The translations under genes were made by a program, and so were the position numbers. From contig CM060106.1 of NCBI GenBank assembly GCA_030522415.1, positions 25,404,967 to 25,468,966 of the forward strand: a stretch of 64,000 nt of DNA, read 5' to 3'. Source of the stretch: Channallabes apus (Eukaryota; Chordata; Actinopteri; Siluriformes; Clariidae). This document shows, in pieces, positions 30,187 through 35,375 of the stretch (position 1 is its first letter; the number at the start of each line of letters is the position of its first letter). The notes below the pieces were generated by a model, which was not told the origin of the DNA, made no database searches, and was given only the letters and a program-made list of their open reading frames with translations.

Positions 30187-33100
30187 CGGATTTAATTTTC
30201 TGCAACCGCTGTGGTATCCACATTGCGTCTTAGTGTGTCCTGGGGTCTGTTCTTCGTACGTCGCTAACTCAGTTAGCTGGATTTGATTGTTGTGGATTTG
30301 TTCTGATCTTCGATTGTTTCGTTCTTCGATGCGCTTCTCGCACTTGTTGTCATAACAACATGTCCGTAAGCTTGAACCTGCTCGGTAGCAGCTTTATTTC
30401 ATGTAAACAGGATTAAGGCTGCGCTCCTGCCGGGTTATGATTGGTTAAAGAGCGCTGACGCGGACTGACTCATGTGGGAAAAGAAAAGTATCTTGCATAT
30501 ATGCCCCCCTGCCATGGATAATCGCTATCAAATATTATATTAGAACATAAATTCCTAGGTTTATTATTATAAAATATGATATTACTATTATAATAAACTC
30601 TAGGCACGAGACAGCCGTCAAGACCATTAATACAAATTCTTGTATAATGTTTATTTTGTAACATATTTATTTTTCAGGGGTTTGTCATGAATATGCAAAT
30701 AAATATTTTTATAATGAAAAATTGGACAAATTTTTTTTTTTAATAAAATAACCAATATAAAAGTATACAGGTATTTGAATATATATATATATTTTTTTCA
30801 TATACAACATTTATTTTCATATTGCATATTTTATTTTATTGTCTCATTTAATTTGGAAACCATTAAACCAGTGGTTCTCAAACTTTTTCTGTCATTCCCC
30901 ACTTAAGGGGGTGAGTGAATTTTCAAGCCCCACTTGTCAACAAAATAATAACGAAATCTGCCAAGTTTACTGTTTATTGAAATATCAATTTCTAAACCAA
31001 TAAGATCAAACACCACCAAGTTAAAAACAGATAAAATACACGTGCAATTGTTATAAAAGGCTTACGTTGTCACTTATCTTTGCATAATTGACCCCATGTT
31101 TATTAGCTGCTCAACAATCGTTTGTAGCTTTTTTTGCACTGGCCAATTCTGTATGTAACTTTGAATGAAGCCATTTGTGCTTTGCTGTCCACTGATTCAG
31201 ATGTTACCATGCGATTCTCCTGCTGTCTGTATTCTGCCAGCTTTCTCTCAAAGACGTCCAGTGGTTTATTAACGTGACTGGAGTGTGTTGTCTCTAAGTG
31301 TCTTCCTAATTTGTTGGGTCTCATGCGGTCTGCTGCCAGCAGTTTAAGACACAAAACACACACGAGCCTCTCCTCTGCCCCCACCATCACCACCATGAAC
31401 CCAAGCTCGAGATAGGCTTCATTAGTGGTGGGTGATATAACCAAAATATCACGGTAGAAGCTATTTTCTAACTCAATAACGATATATATCACAATATAGC
31501 TATTTGTATCTGAAAATGCATAAATAAAAATGAAAACACAAAGAAATTGTTTTACATAATTTCACTTTTTTATGTAATTTTATTTAAACTGTGAATTGCT
31601 GAGGTTTGCCGCATTTTTTTACTTTGGCCATATTCGATTTGGATTTCAGATGATAGAAAAGGTTTGACGTGTTTCCACCACTTGTTAAAACAGTGCACTT
31701 GTGTACCTTCCAAATCACGTTCATCTCATTTGTATCACTTTTCTTATACCCAAACCAATTCCACACCACAGACGAGGCACCTTTTTTTTTTTTTTTACAA
31801 TCTCCTCGTTGTCGGTTGTCACATGTAAACAAACTCTTACTGCTGCCGCAGCGTCTTCTTCCATTGTCGAAGTGTATGCGAAGCCAAACACATCAAAAGT
31901 GGGACGAAACCGCGGCACCCGATTGAACCAAATATCTGCGCAAATACAGCGCAGCACGACTATCTGGATAGCGCAGTGATGATCTGGTTTATTTGCGCAG
32001 CCCGGTGGATCGCGCAGCGCCGCTCGAATCACAAACCTGCGCGACTCACTGTGTTTTATTTAAAAACAATTTATTAAAAATGTCAAGACTGTTTAATATT
32101 GTTTCCGCCTTGCCATGCCTGGTTTGTACGTGCGCATCCCAGCGGGGTAAAATGTATTTTGACGGTCGGCGCGGTTTATTTCTGTCAGAGTCGCGCAGCG
32201 CTGCCCAGTGGGTCGCGCAGGTTTGTGATTCGAGCAGCGCAGCTCAAGTTTGTCCGACGGTAAACCATTATTGTTCCACTATGGTTCCACTTTTTCTCCC
32301 GGCCCACAACTGATGTTATTTTAAATTTACTTGTATTAATGATCCATTTATTTGTGTGTGATTGTTTAGTTTTGAGCGTACGCTCTTCATTATCAATAAA
32401 GAAAAGCATGAATTAGAATAGGTACTTTCCTGTTTTTCCTCCCGTTCAATGCGCCCCACCTGTCATGTCTGTATTCCCCACTAGTGGGGCGCGCCCCACA
32501 CTTTGAGAACCACTGCATTAACCTATGAATTTAAGTTCTAATATAATCTTTAATAGTGATTATGTAGGGGGGGGGGGGAATCCATGGGAGGGGGCATTTC
32601 AGCGCATAACACGTTACAAAATAAATCGAGCCGCTCTTTTGCCATTTCTTTAACCAATCAAAGGGCTTGTGGTCAGTGTTTCTACTGTCGATGCGTATCG
32701 CCTTTTAAACCAACGCACGAACGCGCAATAATCCTAGACAACTCAATCCGGCCAGACTAATCATCAACAACAGGTGTGCTCGAAGAACCAACTTAGCCAG
32801 AACGTAATTAGAACAATGAGCTCATCTTAGATGTGTCAGTTCATCTCGGATGTGTCAAGCTACATACGAAGAACGGACCCCTGAGTAACTTAGCTACACA
32901 GCAATGACCGGTGGAATTAAATAAAACAGGTGATGATGGCACGGATGGCTGGGATACATCACCTGCTTACAAGTAATATTTTCTTGCTGTTCTTACCCCA
33001 GTACAACAGCTAAGGATCTAGGTAATTATTTTGGATAATAAGAAACGCAAGTAGAGCCTGCTTCAGGAATAACACATAAGTCCAGTGAATAGAGATGGAA

Positions 33101-33828
33101 ACATCTCAGCATGTATGTGGGCGTCCTGTAACGCTATACAAACTACAGAAGCATGCATAATTACATGAACATATCATGTACACCGTAGTTACATTAAGCG
33201 CTCCCGTCAAACACTGTGGTCTGTGCGCAGTAAATGGAGCTGCCCATGTGGTTTCTGACACGACCACAGTGCTATTAGTATTTTTCTCTAAATGTGCTAG
33301 CTACAATGAGATTCAGTTTCATTTTATCAAATTGATATTGAATTCATTTTGCTTGTTTTTTTGCAGGTTATGTGTGTTATTAGTGTCGTTTTCATTTCCT
33401 TACAACTGCTCGAAGTAAAAAAAAAAAAAAAAAAAGGGGAAGTTATATAAAAAAAAAATAAATAAATGGTGTGTAACCAAATGTGTGTAGAGAAAATGTT
33501 AGTGAGAAGATACAAACGTTATTATTTCTCATTACACTAAAAATATAAATGATCACACAGGACGTTGGAACATCTGTTCATTATGGTTTTAATAGAACTC
33601 TGATGAATGGATGCATGGGATTGTTAATTGCATAGCAGCCTGATATTGCGATTGCACCGAGATGAGATGAGGTGCACATCCGTCCCATCAACCTGCTCTC
33701 AACTTGAGACTCATGTCCCTTTCCTGTCCTCCATTCATTCGTCATCACTCTCCTTTCTGCTAAGTGTTTTGATGCAGGTAAATCCATAACGACGCTTGTA
33801 CCCGGCTCACAACATCCAACATCACACG

Positions 33829-33860
<32 letters not shown>

Positions 33861-34600
33861 GTGTGCTTGCTTTGTTCTATTTTCTGCTCATGCATACAGA
33901 CTGTGGCATCTCTGAAGTATAAGCTGCATCACTGCATAAAAAATAAATGCAAAGACCAAAAGACAATAAGAATTTAAAGAAAATCATGAAATCAGCTTAG
34001 AGATAGAGAGCAGGCGGTCATTTACAAACCGGTGTGAGCCAGAGACGATTCAATAACAAAGAAACAGTGACAACAATAGAGACACAAAGAGGATGAAGCT
34101 TCAGGTTTAGATCTTGGCTTTGAAAGTTGCACTTTATTTATTTTTTATTTTTTTGGACAGATTAAATGAGTTAAGCTAGTGTGGCTATATTGTATAGTGG
34201 GACAAATGAGAAATCATAGTCTTTACAAAAAGAAAAAAAAAACAACAACAACAACAACAAAAAACGCACAGAAATGGTGGATCATGCAGGATGATGATGA
34301 TGATGATGATGATGATTCTGAGCAGGAAGCTATTTGTGAAATAATGCATCAGAAAGGCCACTGTGTGTTTACTGGGTTAGAGAGATAGATGATACTGCAC
34401 TGGGCTTTATAAAGAAGGAGGTTGATCCAGGTGTTTACTCACGTATGAGCACAGCTGGCGATGCTGACGGGTTTGTGATAGACCTCCAGACAGATGGGGC
34501 AGGAAAACTGGCTCTCCAGGCTCTCTCCATGCTGCAGCTGGGGCTGGGGATGAGGCTGTCTGAGCTGGGCAGCTGAAACTAAACTGCGGAACATCGCCAT
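1925..34600 (-). CDS. RNF166: RNF166, RING-finger E3 ubiquitin ligase (5' part, two exons)
   Basis: Coding segments are 34600-34443 (exon 1) and 2081-1925 (exon 2), giving residues 1-105. The start ATG at 34600 gives MAMFRSLV, the expected RNF166 N-terminus. A complete C3HC4 RING is visible: C34, C37, C50, H52, C55, C58, C70, C73. It is followed by PFDPKKVDK and the first CxxC (C99, C102) of the C2HC zinc finger. Exon 1 ends at a GTGAGT donor inside a Thr codon, and exon 2 begins after TTTAG and completes it. Exon 2 ends at AAA|GTTAGT in phase 0. The family consists of cytoplasmic E3 ligases that use the RING to recruit E2 enzymes and have ubiquitin-interacting C-terminal helices. The remaining exons (C2HC, C2H2 fingers, UIM) must lie beyond the left edge. 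The 32-kb intron 1 is loaded with transposons. Divergent neighbour: CTU2. Confidence 0.95.
2082..3364. other. RNF166 intron 1 sequence, nothing recognised
   Basis: There is no splice-bounded conserved coding segment. A short (TTTC)n run lies at about 3028-3047. The open frames here are short and unlike any family I know. Confidence 0.5.
3365..3750 (+). pseudogene. Tc1-like transposase relic
   Basis: The stretch reads like a decayed Tc1 transposase on the plus strand. It starts at a 'TGGTCTGATGAGTC' block (the W-S-D-E region carrying the first catalytic Asp). It continues through a glycine-rich 'VMIWGCF'-type segment around 3500-3530 and a 'FFSDGT' segment around 3635-3650, and ends near 'HMTWPPH' just before the usual SPDLNP motif. 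Several frame breaks and stops make it non-functional. A second relic of the same family lies at 39806-39985. Confidence 0.75.
3751..6577. other. RNF166 intron 1, no recognised element
   Basis: Mostly unique-looking A/T-rich sequence. One ATG-initiated frame of 124 codons lies on the minus strand at 5335-5709, but I recognise no family in it. No splice-supported exon of RNF166 was found. Confidence 0.45.
6578..7000 (-). pseudogene. Mariner-like transposase relic (C-terminal part)
   Basis: On the minus strand a frame (6680-6955) ends in [22 protein letters not shown] and RHEAG. These correspond to the C-terminal catalytic region of animal mariner transposases, normally PYSPDLAPSDxHLF...LKxxLxGxxF. 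The catalytic SPD is present, but the rest of the protein is missing or frame-shifted. A plus-strand relative is at 18545-19035; both share the KEFLGG...FRHE segment and flanking non-coding sequence. Confidence 0.8.
7001..8479. other. RNF166 intron 1, nothing recognised
   Basis: A/T-rich sequence with homopolymer runs near 7650 and 7880. No conserved coding segment, SINE head or terminal inverted repeat was identified. Confidence 0.45.
8480..9190. repeat. Dispersed repeat family, copy 1
   Basis: The block with 'GACTTACG' and 'TTCTTAAGTC' (8630-8795), followed by 'GGCTTCACAGGACAG'-like, 'CTCATTTCTCCCGCACCC' and 'ATACTGGACTTTGGACATTTT' segments (8935-9070), recurs with clear similarity at 39115-39610. 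The first part recurs again at 39655-39806. It looks like a non-autonomous retroelement or DNA element; I cannot assign a superfamily. Confidence 0.75.
9282..9315. repeat. (CA)n microsatellite
   Basis: Seventeen perfect CA dinucleotides in RNF166 intron 1. Confidence 0.97.
9715..12612 (+). mobile_element. CR1/Rex-like LINE, 5' and coding part (degraded)
   Basis: It begins near a 'CAAGATGGCGCC' motif, a common 5' end of fish non-LTR elements. Frame 9673-10818 encodes an apurinic endonuclease domain ([48 protein letters not shown]). After frame breaks, 10996-11871 and 11681-11986 give reverse transcriptase blocks ([51 protein letters not shown]). The catalytic box reads FADN instead of FADD (11864-11875). 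Frame 12003-12572 gives the C-terminal region (FRYLGVHI). At least four frame disruptions and the lost Asp make it inactive. Its 3' UTR resumes at 17711, after an L2 insertion. The clade call (Rex1/CR1-like within the jockey group) is tentative. Confidence 0.88.
12738..13643 (+). CDS. L2 LINE ORF1 protein: zinc/coiled-coil plus SGNH esterase domain
   Basis: 301 residues from ATG 12738 (A at -3). The N-terminal CxxC pairs C9/C12 and C28/C31 suggest a small zinc-binding fold. A coiled-coil stretch follows ([18 protein letters not shown], about 37-54), then a basic/Ser linker. From about 135 there is a GDSL/SGNH hydrolase domain: block I GDSILRHV with nucleophile Ser142, GAND (191-194), and the C-terminal DGVHPT with D274 and H277 of the triad. 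This architecture is known for ORF1 of CR1/L2 LINEs, where the protein binds nucleic acid and the esterase role is unclear. The stop is TGA at 13641-13643, and the next ORF continues in the same frame. It is a transposon gene, not a host gene. Confidence 0.93.
   Translation: MSTVQLVQCVECRMFRHSSSVISDNFICDRCVLVSTLTEKISALEERIQTLERVRQCESSVIPVADSLGATGGDNQPPTLALEPSQRGEWVTTRRHTRSAKANAKASPPEHTSSTLHVSNRFALLSAAPAEKPERALVIGDSILRHVTLARPLGAPAAVVRCIPGARAPDIEGNLRALGQHRFSKIMVHAGANDIRLRQSEVSKSNFTEVFKLAKAMSDEVICSGPIPMRRGDIAYSRLWSLNRWMSRWCSKNNVGFIDNWKTFEGKTGLLGRDGVHPTREGAALISCSIAHSLSRGLVNR
13644..16709 (+). CDS. L2 LINE ORF2 protein: AP-endonuclease and reverse transcriptase
   Basis: The open frame runs from the codon after the ORF1 TGA to TAA at 16707. 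The endonuclease domain shows [39 protein letters not shown] and SDHYLVS. The reverse transcriptase shows [64 protein letters not shown] and the catalytic YADD box at 15867-15878, then VKDLGMIID and a C-terminal domain ending [10 protein letters not shown]. All key residues look intact. There is no ATG in frame until 15027, well after the endonuclease domain; the first plausible non-AUG start is GTG at 13740. Readthrough of the ORF1 stop is therefore a serious possibility. Confidence 0.93.
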   Translation, partial: QSRAQAREQTDRLNQPSASCIESSLRVHLIETVSVPRSKQKCRKTQKVCFNNLINIKTTNSDHTECAAGTSDLKIGLLNIRSLASKAVIVNEIITDQAFNILCLTETWVKQDEYVALNEASPPGYSYIHQPRLTGRGGGVAVIHNDNLSIVQKHGHKFNSFEILYSNISVFKYIKSAQSIPLIIIYRPPGPYSEFLSEFADFISNLVVSVDKVLIAGDFNIHFENPEDPLRTAFISILDSVGVNQCVVGPTHEAGHTLDLVIFFGLIIKNVFTIPLSEIISDHYLVSIQVSHSDNVRTAPRYRIKCTFTSTTTQSFISNLPELPTSIRPPSDPTELDQATEYLESTLRCTLDNVAPAKRKIIRDKKLAPWYNDHTRTLKQTARKLEGKWRQTKLLVFQIAWKESILNYRKALSVARSTYLSTLIEENKNNPRFLFNTVAKLTRNKTTTEISTTTSCNSEDFMNFFNNKIVNIRHKIEALKPNNVIDTDVNLAMSDSNLEYFTRLEENELISLISSANSSTCILDPIPTHFLKQIVPVITEPLLRIINSSLSIGYVPKSFKVAVIKPIIKKPDLDPCHLSNYRPISNLPFISKILEKIVAEQLCSYLHRNGIHELYQSGFRPHHSTETALVKVVNDLLLASDQGCVTMLVLLDLSAAFDTIDHAILLHRLENVVGIKGTALSWLRSYLTDRYQYVDLNGDYSACSLVEFGVPQGSVLGPLLFSLYMLPLGNIIRKHGISFHCYADDTQLYVSTKPDEKNHLTKVEQCVQDIRNWMLINFLLLNPDKTEVLVIGPHTARSKILDHTVTLDGLSVPSSATVKDLGMIIDSSLSFEAHVDNITRIAFFHLRNIAKIRNILSLNDAEKLVHAFITSRLDYCNALLSGCSVRCINKLQLVQNAAARVLTRTRRYEHITPILSSLHWLPVKFRIDFKILLLTYKALNGLAPQYLSKLLVSYDPPRLLRSKDASCLSVPRIMKTTAGGRAFSYKAPKLWNSLPNSVRDSDTVSVFKSRLKTYLFSQAFL
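17711..18076 (+). mobile_element. 3' UTR and tail of the CR1/Rex-like LINE (resumed after L2)
   Basis: Sequence with 'CTGGACCCTTGCACAAAGAC', T-rich pentad repeats, then 'CATTTCACTGCATATCGTAC', 'TGTATGTGACAAATAAAA' and TTTGAATTTGA. This is the usual tail of that LINE family and is separated from its coding part by the L2 insertion. Confidence 0.8.
18545..19035 (+). pseudogene. Mariner-like transposase relic
   Basis: Frame 18691-18960 contains a helix-turn-helix-like segment ([25 protein letters not shown]) joined directly to the C-terminal [24 protein letters not shown]. The middle of the transposase, with the first two acidic catalytic residues, is deleted. It is related to the copy at 6578-7000 on the other strand. 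Confidence 0.8.
19255..19667 (-). repeat. tRNA-derived SINE
   Basis: Read on the minus strand from 19667, it opens with a tRNA-like head: box A 'TGGCGCAGTGG' and box B 'GCGAGTTCGATTCC' about 40 bases apart, followed by an unrelated body. It is a polymerase III retroposon, not a functional tRNA, because the cloverleaf lacks a proper acceptor stem. Confidence 0.85.
19668..21227. other. RNF166 intron 1, no gene recognised
   Basis: Includes a (CT)n run at about 20599-20622 and T/A homopolymers near 20384 and 20898. No conserved coding segment or transposon terminus was identified. Confidence 0.45.
21228..21586 (-). repeat. tRNA-derived SINE (full length), family A
   Basis: The minus strand starts at 21586 with GGCGGCGCGGTGGTGTAGTG (box A region) and 'GGGTTCGATTCCCG' (box B). 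It has a conserved body ('TGCATGGAGTTTGCATGTTC', 'GATAGGCTCCAG') and ends in an (ATGA)n tail. Further copies are at 35831-35990, 52047-52207, 53100-53430 and 61160-61290. Confidence 0.9.
21587..23767. other. RNF166 intron 1, nothing recognised
   Basis: A/T-rich intronic sequence with a (GT)n and (CTGT)n cluster at 23543-23585. No coding exon or transposon end is visible. Confidence 0.45.
23768..24341 (+). pseudogene. Mariner-like element relic with degenerate terminal inverted repeats
   Basis: Across 24000-24270 the frame gives [23 protein letters not shown] and [12 protein letters not shown] blocks broken by stops. These match the first catalytic Asp region (GDETW) of mariner transposases. 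The left end 'GGTGGTAGCAAATAGTTTGA' is inversely similar to the right end 'TTAGGAACTACTTTGCTCC'. The central and C-terminal parts are missing, so it is an internally deleted, inactive copy. Confidence 0.8.
24342..27589. other. RNF166 intron 1, low-complexity and unassigned sequence
   Basis: Contains (CT)n at 26646-26664, (GT)n at 27059-27082 and 27209-27240, and a small tandem repeat at 26190-26310. No gene was identified. Confidence 0.45.
26190..26310. repeat. Short tandem repeat, three units
   Basis: Three imperfect units each with 'TACTGAGGYACAGAGGCCAC' (Y=C/T) and 'GCCTCC'. Unit length is roughly 35-50 bp. Confidence 0.7.
27590..28426 (+). pseudogene. Tc1-like element, 5' half
   Basis: A non-coding Tc1 left end (about 27590-27930) is followed by a transposase frame from ATG 27933. 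This gives [18 protein letters not shown] and [13 protein letters not shown] (paired-like DNA-binding domain), then in other frames [42 protein letters not shown] and 'WSDETK' near 28352-28375. There are at least two frame shifts. The element stops where hAT-like terminal sequence begins (28427); its catalytic C-terminus was not found. Confidence 0.82.
28427..28870 (+). mobile_element. hAT-like non-autonomous element, left end
   Basis: It starts with 'CAGAGGTGTCAAGTAACG', of the CAGNGGTG hAT terminal type. It continues with 'ACTTTACTGGAGTAATTATT' and 'CTTCTACTCCTTACATTTT' blocks that I associate with abundant fish hAT-type repeats. The opposite terminus is not found, so the right boundary is a guess. 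It sits directly on the truncated Tc1 at 27590-28426. Confidence 0.6.
28720..28865. repeat. Diverged duplicate segment, copy 1
   Basis: It shares 'AGTCCAGTAGGTGGCAATAA', 'AACTGCACGCAAAC'-like, 'GAGGAATTGGC'-like and 'GGATTTAATTTCATGCAACG'-like blocks, in the same order, with 30056-30213. Either one element is present twice, or an element has been split by intervening insertions. Confidence 0.7.
29295..29905 (+). repeat. Unclassified teleost-type interspersed repeat
   Basis: It begins 'TTAAAGTGCCCCCATTATGC' and contains an ATG frame (29630-29860) starting [19 protein letters not shown]. The base composition (CG-rich around 29500-29700) differs from the flanking A/T-rich sequence, suggesting an inserted element. 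I cannot name the superfamily. Confidence 0.5.
30056..30213. repeat. Diverged duplicate segment, copy 2, with (GAAA)n
   Basis: Second occurrence of the block at 28720-28865, expanded by a (GAAA)n tract at 30144-30186. Confidence 0.7.
31103..31492 (-). pseudogene. hAT transposase N-terminal fragment (BED zinc finger)
   Basis: The frame reads [33 protein letters not shown] and [14 protein letters not shown]. This is a BED-type zinc finger (CxxC...HxxxxH: CVLC and H-LETTH) and linker as in ZBED5/FAM200-like hAT proteins. It ends in a KVTYRI-like segment and then terminates at a stop, without the catalytic domain. Confidence 0.75.
31584..31925 (-). pseudogene. Second BED-finger fragment, different hAT lineage
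   Basis: On the minus strand [11 protein letters not shown] (from ATG about 31863) leads into a lysine run that is frame-shifted at the T-tract 31781-31796. In the other frame [34 protein letters not shown] follows. This is the BED finger of ZBED1/4-type hAT transposases, with the first CxxC degraded. It lies next to a 'GGTGGGTGATATAACCAAAA' block (31424-31443) resembling another hAT end, so a second insertion inside the hAT is likely. Confidence 0.7.
32011..32243. repeat. Inverted repeat, arms about 35 bp, loop about 155 bp
   Basis: The arm at 32017-32051 containing CTCGAATCACAAACCTGCGC is matched by an inverted copy at 32206-32241 (GCGCAGGTTTGTGATTCGAG), with only about three mismatches over the full arm. 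It lies inside the hAT element. Confidence 0.85.
32881..34442. other. RNF166 intron 1, exon-proximal part
   Basis: Holds an A17-18 run (33417-33435), (CA)n at 33829-33860, (CAA)n at 34242-34260 and (GAT)n at 34291-34315. No coding exon was identified. Confidence 0.5.
34443..34600 (-). CDS. RNF166: RNF166 coding exon 1 (RING, first half)
   Basis: 158 nt encode residues 1-52 plus two bases of Thr53. It contains the first RING cysteine pair ([12 protein letters not shown]) and the C50/H52 pair (SCAHT). The frame stays open upstream of the ATG (acidic, Glu-rich), but no in-frame ATG lies there apart from one immediately before, so MAMFRS is the likely start. Donor: GTGAGTAAAC. Confidence 0.95.
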
Positions 34601-34913
34601 CATGAACGCTGGCTGCCTCGCCTCCTCTCCTCTCCTGTCTTCCTCAAAACGAGCGGCGGCTTCTTTTTCTTCCTCTTCAGTGTCTCTCACCTGTACAGCT
34701 CTAAACCAAGCTTACCAAAGAACACGTTCAAACACCACACAAACCCCATATACACATACTCTTTACTGTTTCTCTCTCTCTCACATACATACACACACAT
34801 ACTCTCTCTCTCTCACACACACACACACACGCTTCTGTAGCTAAGAAGTAAACATTACAACCAAGCGCAGCTCGAGCCAAAACCGTTAAACAGCGTCTTT
34901 TTAGATGAAGTGG

Positions 34914-34930
34914 TGCATGGGTGTTGTAGT
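34914..34930 (-). promoter_or_regulatory. Second, inverted ZNF143/Staf-like motif
   Basis: The minus strand reads ACTACAACACCCATGCA, keeping the ACTACA and CCCAT...GC halves with a shorter right half. It lies 40 bp from the plus-strand site. Confidence 0.5.
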
Positions 34931-34970
34931 TTTGTCTCTTGTTCCACTCGGCAGTCTGCAGGCTTAAATC

Positions 34971-34989
34971 ACTACACTCCCCATAATGC
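34971..34989 (+). promoter_or_regulatory. ZNF143/Staf (SBS) motif
   Basis: ACTACACTCCCCATAATGC fits the known consensus ACTACANNTCCCANNATGC closely; one consensus T is C. Such sites are typical of divergent promoters. Confidence 0.65.
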
Positions 34990-35375
34990 TTTGCGCCATC
35001 TTTTTCTCAAACAATAGACGCCCTGGCTTGCAAGCAGCATATCAACTTTTGACCGTAATTCCGGACTGATTAAAATGCTATCCAGAAACAACAACGTTTC
35101 GGGTATCTAACTGACCAAATAAATAAAGCAAAAACGAAAAAAAAAAAAGCAGCAGGACATCATAACGGCAATATTGTGCGTCAGTAATAAGCGACGGGGA
35201 GGGAGAGCGTTTATACATACGTCATCAGAAAGCGACGATTTAGTCAGCGAATGGTAACAGCATGGATGGAGCTTTTGTGGCGGTGTTATTGTTTTATTAG
35301 TTATTTTAGATATATATTTTTAAGGATATTTTAGATTAAAGTGTATAAATTGGGATATAAAAGCAAGGAGTAATT

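Larger units (their letters stand above)
30869..32515 (-). mobile_element. hAT element with BED-finger gene fragments, nested in the foldback element
   Basis: The terminal inverted repeats CAGTGGTTCTCAAACTTT (left) and ACTTTGAGAACCACTG (right) are flanked by an 8-bp duplication CATTAAAC/CATTAACC (30861-30868, 32516-32523), which is diagnostic of hAT. It contains a minus-strand transposase N-terminus (31103-31400) and another BED fragment (31584-31832). It has no hAT dimerisation domain, so it is inactive. Confidence 0.87.
30243..32880. mobile_element. Foldback/PIF-Harbinger-like TIR element carrying nested hAT
   Basis: The left terminus GGGTCTGTTCTTCGTACGT (30243) and the right terminus (reverse complement GGGTCCGTTCTTCGTATGT, ending 32880) are inverted repeats with two mismatches in 19. 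Both are flanked by a perfect 3-bp duplication CTG (30240-30242 and 32881-32883), the CWG size/type of PIF/Harbinger. Inverted similarity extends inward: 'GATTGGTTAAAGA' and 'ATGCCCCCxxxCCATGGA' blocks occur in both arms, giving imperfect arms of roughly 300 bp. No transposase of its own is visible, so it is a non-autonomous foldback element. Most of its current length is a later hAT insertion (30869-32515). Confidence 0.85.
34601..35375. promoter_or_regulatory. Divergent RNF166/CTU2 promoter region
   Basis: 775 bp separate the two start codons, which point away from each other, so a shared bidirectional promoter is likely. It contains a ZNF143/Staf-type motif ACTACACTCCCCATAATGC at 34971-34989 and an inverted version at 34914-34930 (reverse complement ACTACAACACCCATGCA). 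Also present are 'CGCCATC' (YY1-like) and (CT)n/(CA)n tracts near 34770-34830. There is no obvious TATA box for either gene, as usual for housekeeping bidirectional promoters. Confidence 0.7.

Noticed and set aside
34603..34690. N-terminally extended RNF166
   Set aside because: The frame is open upstream but begins with GTG rather than ATG. Known RNF166 proteins start MAMFRSL, which is matched exactly at 34600.
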